64,000 nt of DNA from Flavobacterium algicola (lineage in GTDB: Bacteria > Bacteroidota > Bacteroidia > Flavobacteriales > Flavobacteriaceae). Position numbers and translations under genes: made by a program. Position 1 is the stretch's first letter. Each line of letters opens with the position of its first letter. The stretch is taken from positions 682,001-746,000 of the forward strand of contig NZ_JAJTUT010000003.1 of NCBI RefSeq assembly GCF_022399565.1. Reading direction: 5' to 3'. The notes beneath the pieces are model-generated. The model was not told the origin of the DNA and searched no databases. It was given only the letters and a program-made list of their open reading frames with translations. Shown piece after piece: positions 58,705 to 64,000 of this stretch.

Positions 58705-58713
58705 TTACTTTGT

Positions 58714-59358
58714 TTAATCTAATTTGTTTATGTAGTAATTTGGATATTTACTCTGTGCAAAGGTAAATTGATTTTTTGATAAAGGTTGGTTGGTTTTAAA
58801 AGAATTAACTGTTAATGTCGTTTTTGTTCCTTTTTTACCAATTTCAATAAGGTTGTAAATATGTTTTGTTTTTACATCAATTCCCAAAAGAATTTCTTTA
58901 CGTTGGTCACGTGTGTTAGTTGGAACTAGTTTAATATATTGAATTTTTCTACCTCTTACATCTTGCAAAACATCCATTGTGTAGCGGTATCCACTGTTAA
59001 AGAAGGTCAACATTTTTGAAGGAGTGATAGCACTATCATCTTTTTCATTATAGCTAGAAATAGCAACCTCTTCGTCTTCCGGTACAATTGTATAAGTCTT
59101 TTTACCATCAAAAATTTTGGTGATTCCCATGAAATTAAGCACATATTGATCGCCTTTCATAGTAACATTTCCTTTGCTATCTTGATTGATATTTTCTTTC
59201 GAATTATTCAATGTATATTTAAAATCGATCGCAATATTAGAATAACTTTTTACTTTACTCGTAACTTGATCTAATAATGCTTTAGCCTTCGCATCTTGTG
59301 CATGAGTGGTAAAACTGATAAATAGAGTAAATAATATTGGAATGATTTTCTTGGTCAT
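58714..59358 (-). CDS. lolA: Outer-membrane lipoprotein carrier protein LolA
   Basis: 214 residues from the ATG at 59358, which begins a good signal peptide (KKIIPILFTLFISFTTHAQ). An upstream in-frame ATG at 59403 would add 15 hydrophilic residues. The mature part has the LolA pattern: LLDQVTSKVKSYSNIAIDFK, a MKGDQYVLNF strand, GKKTYTIVPEDEEV, and the C-terminal PLSKNQFTF. It carries lipoproteins through the periplasm. It lies in an operon between ftsK and lptF, linking two envelope-assembly functions. Confidence 0.88.
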   Translation of the reverse strand: MTKKIIPILFTLFISFTTHAQDAKAKALLDQVTSKVKSYSNIAIDFKYTLNNSKENINQDSKGNVTMKGDQYVLNFMGITKIFDGKKTYTIVPEDEEVAISSYNEKDDSAITPSKMLTFFNSGYRYTMDVLQDVRGRKIQYIKLVPTNTRDQRKEILLGIDVKTKHIYNLIEIGKKGTKTTLTVNSFKTNQPLSKNQFTFAQSKYPNYYINKLD

Positions 59359-59406
59359 AGAGCTAATAGAATTACTTTTTTGATTTTCAATCTTGGTTTG
59401 CATGAT

Positions 59407-61839
59407 TTAACTGTTTTTATCGTTGTTTAATAACTGTTCAAGAGAGGTTAAATCTTGGACATTCACCATACGCGCTTTACTACCTTCAAATGGGCCAACA
59501 ATACCTGCAGCTTCCAATTGATCGATCAAACGACCCGCACGATTATATCCTAATTTTAGTTTTCTTTGTAACAAGGAAGCAGAGCCTTGTTGGGCAGTCA
59601 CAATGACTTCGGCAGCTTCTCTGAACAGAGTATCTCTTTCGGATATATCCATATCAAGATTAATGCCACTTTCTTCTCCTACAAATTCAGGAAGCAAATA
59701 AGCAGTTGAATAAGCTTTTTGAGAACCAATAAAATCAGTAATCTTTTCGACCTCGGGAGTATCAATAAATGCACATTGTACACGTACCACATCGTTACCA
59801 TTTGTGTAAAGTAAATCTCCTCTACCAATAAGTTGATCCGCTCCTTGTGTATCCAAAATAGTTCTAGAGTCAATTTTTGAAGTTACTCTAAAGGCGATAC
59901 GAGCTGGAAAGTTGGCCTTTATTAAACCAGTAATAACATTTACAGATGGTCGTTGTGTTGCTATAATTAAGTGAATACCAATCGCACGTGCTAGCTGCGC
60001 CAAACGAGCAATCGGAATTTCGACTTCTTTACCTGCTGTCATAATCAAATCGGCAAACTCATCGACAACTAATATTATGTAAGGCAGAAAACGGTGACCA
60101 TTTTCAGGATTTAATTTACGTGCTTTGAATTTATCGTTGTACTCTTTAATATTACGGACCATCGCATCTTTTAGTAAAGAATAGCGGTTGTCCATTTCTA
60201 CACATAAAGAGTTCAACGTATTTACTACTTTGGCATTGTCTGTAATAATTGCATCTTCGGTATCCGGAAGTTTGGCTAGATAATGTCTCTCTATTTTATT
60301 AAAAAGGGTAAGCTCTACCTTTTTAGGATCGACTAATACAAATTTTACTTCGGCTGGATGTTTTTTGTACAGTAAGGAAGTCAAAACAGCATTCAATCCA
60401 ACAGATTTACCTTGTCCTGTAGCTCCTGCCATCAATAAATGGGGCATTTTGGCCAAATCGACAACAAAAGTTTCGTTAGAAATCGTTTTACCCAATGCAA
60501 TAGGTAATTCCATTTCTGCTTCTTGAAACTTAGCTGAACCAATTACAGATTTCATAGAAACCATCGTAGGAGTTTTGTTTGGTACCTCGATACCAATCGT
60601 ACCTTTTCCTGGGATAGGAGCGATGATCCTAATTCCTAATGCTGATAATGATAAGGCAATATCGTCTTCTAAGCTTTTAATTTTTGAAATTCGAATACCT
60701 GCTTCAGGAACGATTTCGTATAAAGTTACAGAAGGACCAACAGTAGCTTTAATTTGAGCAATTTCGATTTTATAATTACGAAGTGTATCAACAATTCTGT
60801 TTTTGTTGTCTTCTAATTCCTCTTGGTTAATGGTAATTCCACCAGTAGAGTATTCCTTTAATAAATCAATTGTTGGGAATTTATAATTGGATAAATCTAA
60901 CGTAGGATCAAATTGTCCAAAATCAGAAACTAATTTGGAGGCTAAATTTTCTTCAATTATATCTTCCTCTGGAGCAGATTCGATAACAAAAGAGTCTGTT
61001 GAAGCAATAGGCTCTGCGGCAACTTTTTTCTCAAAAGGTGGTGGAGCATTTGTTTCTAATTTAATTTCAGATGAATTTTGAATAGTAGGTTTTAAATCTT
61101 CTTTCTTAATTTCAAACTGTGTCGATTTGACTTTTGGAACGATTTCGGGTTCAACCTCTTCTTTTATAGCAAATTCTTCTAAGTTGTATGCTTCCTGATT
61201 TTTTATAGCTTCTGCCGACGCTAAGTTGGCTTTCAAATCATTTTTCTGATTTTCGAAAAAAGTTTGAATCTTCTCTGGCGATATTTTTAATTTGAAAATG
61301 AGGTAAACTACGAGTCCGAAAATTAAGGTTAGTAAAGTTCCTGTTTTTCCGATGTAGTCTTGAAGGAACAAGTTCAATTCGAATCCTACAACACCGCCTA
61401 ATTCAGGTAGTGATGTGGCAATAAAACTAAATAGTATTGATAGAATGATAAGAGCGAACAAATCCCAAAACCAAGTATTTTTTAATTTACTCACCTTTAG
61501 TCCAAGGACCAAATAAGCTCCCGTTAAAAAAAACAGGCGCACAAAAATAAAGGAAGCGATTCCAAATCCTTGATACACTATTAAATTGGATAAGAAAGCA
61601 CCAAATTTACCCAACCAGTTCTGAACAGTTTCAGATCGATCGGCAAGTTCACTTACTGCACTTTGGTCTTCTTGACCATAGATGTAAAAGGAGATAAAAG
61701 CCACTGCCAATGCAATTGCAAATAATATAAAAAGACAGCCCAAAACAAATTTGTGCTGTCTAGTTAGTTTCCATGATTTATTCTCTTTAGTCGTTGTATT
61801 CGTCTTTTTGTCTAAAGTTTCTTTTCTTAATTTTGCCAT
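59407..61839 (-). CDS. ftsK: DNA translocase FtsK
   Basis: 810 residues. Four N-terminal membrane helices (about residues 30-190), a variable acidic linker, then the motor domain with Walker A GATGQGKSVG, Walker B (YIILVVDEFADLI) and IIATQRPSVNVITGLIK. The C-terminal gamma winged helix (QRKLKLGYNRAGRLIDQLEA) would read KOPS-like DNA. The protein acts in chromosome segregation at the division septum. It is encoded 18 bases after dgkA and 48 bases before lolA. Confidence 0.96.
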   Translation of the reverse strand: MAKLRKETLDKKTNTTTKENKSWKLTRQHKFVLGCLFILFAIALAVAFISFYIYGQEDQSAVSELADRSETVQNWLGKFGAFLSNLIVYQGFGIASFIFVRLFFLTGAYLVLGLKVSKLKNTWFWDLFALIILSILFSFIATSLPELGGVVGFELNLFLQDYIGKTGTLLTLIFGLVVYLIFKLKISPEKIQTFFENQKNDLKANLASAEAIKNQEAYNLEEFAIKEEVEPEIVPKVKSTQFEIKKEDLKPTIQNSSEIKLETNAPPPFEKKVAAEPIASTDSFVIESAPEEDIIEENLASKLVSDFGQFDPTLDLSNYKFPTIDLLKEYSTGGITINQEELEDNKNRIVDTLRNYKIEIAQIKATVGPSVTLYEIVPEAGIRISKIKSLEDDIALSLSALGIRIIAPIPGKGTIGIEVPNKTPTMVSMKSVIGSAKFQEAEMELPIALGKTISNETFVVDLAKMPHLLMAGATGQGKSVGLNAVLTSLLYKKHPAEVKFVLVDPKKVELTLFNKIERHYLAKLPDTEDAIITDNAKVVNTLNSLCVEMDNRYSLLKDAMVRNIKEYNDKFKARKLNPENGHRFLPYIILVVDEFADLIMTAGKEVEIPIARLAQLARAIGIHLIIATQRPSVNVITGLIKANFPARIAFRVTSKIDSRTILDTQGADQLIGRGDLLYTNGNDVVRVQCAFIDTPEVEKITDFIGSQKAYSTAYLLPEFVGEESGINLDMDISERDTLFREAAEVIVTAQQGSASLLQRKLKLGYNRAGRLIDQLEAAGIVGPFEGSKARMVNVQDLTSLEQLLNNDKNS

Positions 61840-61857
61840 TAGGGATTTTACGATTTT

Positions 61858-62235
61858 CTATAAAAATAGGGGCAGATATATGATTAAGCCAATGATTATT
61901 GCGGTAACAGCAGCAAAAAAGACAGAGCCAGCGGCAATGTCTTTAATGAAACCTATTCTTTCATGGTAATCGGGATGGATAAAGTCGGCAATTTTTTCAA
62001 CTGCAGTGTTCAAACCTTCGATACTAAGGACCAATCCGATCGCTAATGTTTGAAAAAGCCATTCGGTCGCAGTGATCCCAAAATAGAATCCTGCTATGGT
62101 TAATATAACGGCTGTGGTGAATTGAACCATCACACTATGTTCAGTAGTGATCAGTTTTATAGCACCCTTTACAGCATAGGTAACACTTTTTAATCTTCCT
62201 GTAAAGAAAGTATTATCTTTTTTAAACTCCATCAA
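61858..62235 (-). CDS. dgkA: Diacylglycerol kinase family protein
   Basis: 125 residues with three membrane helices. The conserved catalytic motif EGLNTAVEKIADF is present, and KLITTEHSVMVQF fits the N-terminal amphipathic region. It is probably a prokaryotic-type DgkA (diacylglycerol or undecaprenol kinase). It starts eight bases after the tpx stop, in one operon with tpx and ftsK. Confidence 0.92.
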   Translation of the reverse strand: MMEFKKDNTFFTGRLKSVTYAVKGAIKLITTEHSVMVQFTTAVILTIAGFYFGITATEWLFQTLAIGLVLSIEGLNTAVEKIADFIHPDYHERIGFIKDIAAGSVFFAAVTAIIIGLIIYLPLFL

Positions 62236-62243
62236 AATGTAAG

Positions 62244-62741
62244 TTAAAGTACGGCTAAAGCAGCTTCGTAATTCGGTTCGTCTACAATATCACCTACTTG
62301 TTCTGTATATAGAATTGTTCCGTCTACATCTGCAACAATAAGCACTCTTGAAAGCAAACCTGCAAGTGGTCCGTCAACGATTTGTAAACCATTTGTTTTA
62401 CCAAAGCTTCCGTCAACAAAATCAGATAAATTAACCACATCAGTTAATCCTTCAGCACCACAAAAACGTTGTTGTGCAAATGGTAAATCTCTAGAGATAC
62501 ACAATACTGTTGTATTGTTCAAGTCAGATGCTTTTTCGTTAAATTTTCTAACAGATGCAGCACAAGTTCCTGTATCAACACTTGGGAAAATATTTAAAAC
62601 TAATTTTTTACCAGCAAAATTACTCAAAGTAGCAATCGAAAGATCGTTTTGAACTAATTTGAAATCAGCTAATTTTGAACCCACTTTTGGTAATTCACCT
62701 ATAGTGTTTATTTTATTCCCTTTTAATGTTATTGCAGCCAT
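62244..62741 (-). CDS. tpx: Thiol peroxidase
   Basis: 165 residues, the normal length of Tpx. The peroxidatic cysteine is C60 in PSVDTGTCAASVR and the resolving cysteine is C94 (RFCGAEGL), at the spacing of atypical two-cysteine peroxiredoxins. It reduces organic and hydrogen peroxides with thioredoxin. A thioredoxin-like gene lies 0.8 kb upstream on the same strand. It is the first gene of the operon running through dgkA, ftsK, lolA, lptF and ribB. Confidence 0.96.
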   Translation of the reverse strand: MAAITLKGNKINTIGELPKVGSKLADFKLVQNDLSIATLSNFAGKKLVLNIFPSVDTGTCAASVRKFNEKASDLNNTTVLCISRDLPFAQQRFCGAEGLTDVVNLSDFVDGSFGKTNGLQIVDGPLAGLLSRVLIVADVDGTILYTEQVGDIVDEPNYEAALAVL

Positions 62742-62763
62742 AATTTTTATATTTATTGAGGTT

Positions 62764-62771
62764 CAAAAGTA
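62764..62771 (-). promoter_or_regulatory. Candidate -7 box of the tpx operon
   Basis: Minus strand TACTTTTG matches TAnnTTTG exactly, 22 bases upstream of the tpx start codon. No exact -33 TTTG is seen at the expected distance. Confidence 0.45.
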
Positions 62772-62958
62772 TGAAAATTATTTAAGAAACCCGTTGAGTG
62801 AATTTATTTTCATTACTAAATTTTTGTTATTTGTATGATTGCGCTTGTCAAAAAGTAACTTAGAACCATCTTTGCCGAAAATGAACAGCATTACATAAAA
62901 ATTGGATTGCTATTGTTTTGACGATTATACAAAATTTAGGAATTGGCTTAAATGCAAA

Positions 62959-62990
62959 AAAAAAAACGCATCCAAATAGAGTATGCGTTT
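62959..62990 (-). terminator. Terminator after the DUF6952-like gene
   Basis: Arms AAACGCAT (62964-62971) and ATGCGTTT (62983-62990) pair perfectly. On the minus strand the hairpin is followed by a run of ten or more T. It lies about 30 bases downstream of the stop codon. Confidence 0.85.
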
Positions 62991-63017
62991 CTTTGTAAAA
63001 GTAAATTCTTAAAGGGA

Positions 63018-63275
63018 TTATTTATCGATCGATCCCATAACGCGTTTCATGAAGGTATTCAAAGCTTCTTTTTTATCCGTTCCGCTTTTGATTAACTTTT
63101 GCACTTCTAGCGCACCATACATGTTTGAAATTAATTCACCAATCACATCTAATTCTTCGTCTTTCAAAGAACTAATTTCGGTCATAGCTTCTAACACTTC
63201 AATGGTTTCAATGACGTAATCTTGATCGTTTTCTTCGATAAATTGCGTAAGATGTTTTATTACAGGTAGTTTCAT
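63018..63275 (-). CDS. DUF6952-like small protein
   Basis: 85 residues from the ATG at 63275. The open frame extends upstream into a palindromic repeat, and that part is unlikely to be translated. It starts with KLPVIKHLTQFIEEND and is acidic and helical (VIETIEVLEAMTEISSLKDE). It ends in EALNTFMKRVMGS. I recall this as a small flavobacterial family next to thioredoxin and tpx genes, but its function is unknown. It is encoded downstream of the thioredoxin-like gene. Confidence 0.75.
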   Translation of the reverse strand: MKLPVIKHLTQFIEENDQDYVIETIEVLEAMTEISSLKDEELDVIGELISNMYGALEVQKLIKSGTDKKEALNTFMKRVMGSIDK

Positions 63276-63357
63276 TTTTATGTATATTAAGTAGGGAATA
63301 AGGGAAAATAGAAAGGGTATTACTGAAATTTTTAAAACTAAATTTTTTTGGAGCACT

Positions 63358-63488
63358 AACTTTTGCTTTTTCAGTACAAGAGCAGTCCCGCTATTCGCTA
63401 TATCTCTTGTATTTGTTGCATCCCGATTCTTCGGGATTTGCAACATACAAGAGGATGCCGCTGCTATCGGGGCTATAGAGTAAAAGTT
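63358..63488. repeat. Palindromic, MITE/REP-like intergenic element
   Basis: About 131 bases. The outer arms AACTTTTGCT (63358-63367) and AGTAAAAGTT (63479-63488) are inverted with one mismatch. Inside, a second inverted repeat begins CTCTTGTAT and ends ATACAAGAG, around a core CCCGA-ttct-TCGGG. The sequence between them is also loosely palindromic. It codes for nothing and sits between the thioredoxin and DUF6952-like genes. Confidence 0.7.
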
Positions 63489-63521
63489 GTTGATTGCAAC
63501 AACTCATTTATAATCAAATTA

Positions 63522-63830
63522 TTAAACGATTTCGTTTACTAGCTCGATTAATACTTCTTGCTTGTTAGTTTGTGTTTCATTGACCAATTTACCATCTACA
63601 AATGTAGCAAAGGTTGGAAGGTTGCTTACATTTGCCAATTTTCTTGATTCAGGAAAGTTTTCTGCATCAACCATAGCAAATGTGATTGCTTCATTCTCTG
63701 CAGCTAATTTTTTGAATTTTGGTTTCATTATACGACAGTTACCGCACCATGATGCCGAAAATTGTACAACAACTTTATTGTTTTCTGCCACTAAGTTGGC
63801 TAGTGTATCTTCAGTTAATTCGATAAACAT
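63522..63830 (-). CDS. Thioredoxin-family protein
   Basis: 102 residues. The thioredoxin fold is clear: VVVQFSASWCGNCRIMKPKF with the redox pair C29 and C32 (CGNC instead of the classical CGPC), then NLPTF with the cis-proline. There is no signal peptide, so it should be cytoplasmic. It may supply electrons to the nearby thiol peroxidase. The altered active site would shift its redox potential compared with TrxA. Confidence 0.9.
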   Translation of the reverse strand: MFIELTEDTLANLVAENNKVVVQFSASWCGNCRIMKPKFKKLAAENEAITFAMVDAENFPESRKLANVSNLPTFATFVDGKLVNETQTNKQEVLIELVNEIV

Positions 63831-64000
63831 AATTATATATATTTAGATCAATATCAATGCAGGAATCAAATCATAAGAATGCGTTTAAGCTACATTCAGA
63901 TAGATTAGTGCAATTGAGATTAGAGTGATGTTTGATTTAATTTTTAAAATTATCAATGACAAGGTCAAATGTGAAAAGTGACATTGCCATTGATATGATA

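Noticed and set aside
63276..63446. 57-residue N-terminal extension of the DUF6952-like protein
   Set aside because: It is translated from the palindromic element. The ATG at 63275 fits a compact small protein.

Overview
The window looks like a chromosomal segment of a Flavobacterium-like member of the Bacteroidota. The evidence is AT-rich DNA, SusC/SusD proteins, a type IX secretion sorting tail, FecI/FecR-type signalling, TAnnTTTG-type promoters (one nearly complete, in front of tRNA-Ser) and a typical flavobacterial housekeeping run (thioredoxin, DUF6952-like protein, tpx, dgkA, ftsK, lolA, lptF, ribB).

Region 1 (1-26.3 kb, + strand) is a capsule/exopolysaccharide locus of the Wzx/Wzy type. 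It holds nucleotide-sugar genes (end of fcl, gmd, ugd, uxs), a Wzx flippase, a Wzy-like polymerase, nine or ten glycosyltransferases of the GT2, GT4 and GT8-like types, four hexapeptide acyltransferases, a membrane acyltransferase, the Wza/Wzc export pair, a VanZ-like protein, a WcaJ-type initiating transferase and a small membrane protein. It ends in a very strong terminator.

Region 2 (26.3-41.6 kb) is a glycan-utilisation locus: FecR anti-sigma, ECF sigma, SusC with an STN domain, SusD, a YdcF-like protein, a GH92 alpha-mannosidase-like enzyme, a second TonB-dependent receptor and a beta-helix lipoprotein. About 15 kb is bracketed by a 221-bp direct repeat (about 95% identical) made of the 3' end of the last capsule gene plus its terminator, so this block looks inserted or duplicated in.

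Region 3 (41.6-48.2 kb) holds a metallo-beta-lactamase/YHYH/EF-hand fusion on the minus strand, a 1-kb stretch without genes, a tiny PID-CTERM-like protein, a T9SS cargo protein and another secreted protein.

Region 4 (48.5-55.0 kb, - strand) is the most interesting part. It is a compact operon of a cytosine-5 DNA methyltransferase, a MORC/Hsp90-type GHKL ATPase running into a histidine-kinase-like half (now split by a frameshift), a receiver-domain protein and an HNH endonuclease. It reads as a restriction-modification or defence system with built-in two-component-like signalling, and it lies beside tRNA-Ser.

Region 5 (55.3-64 kb, - strand) is core genome: tRNA-Ser(UGA), a DHBP synthase with a degenerate GTP cyclohydrolase II tail, envelope genes lptF and lolA, ftsK, dgkA, tpx, a DUF6952-like gene, a palindromic intergenic element and a thioredoxin.
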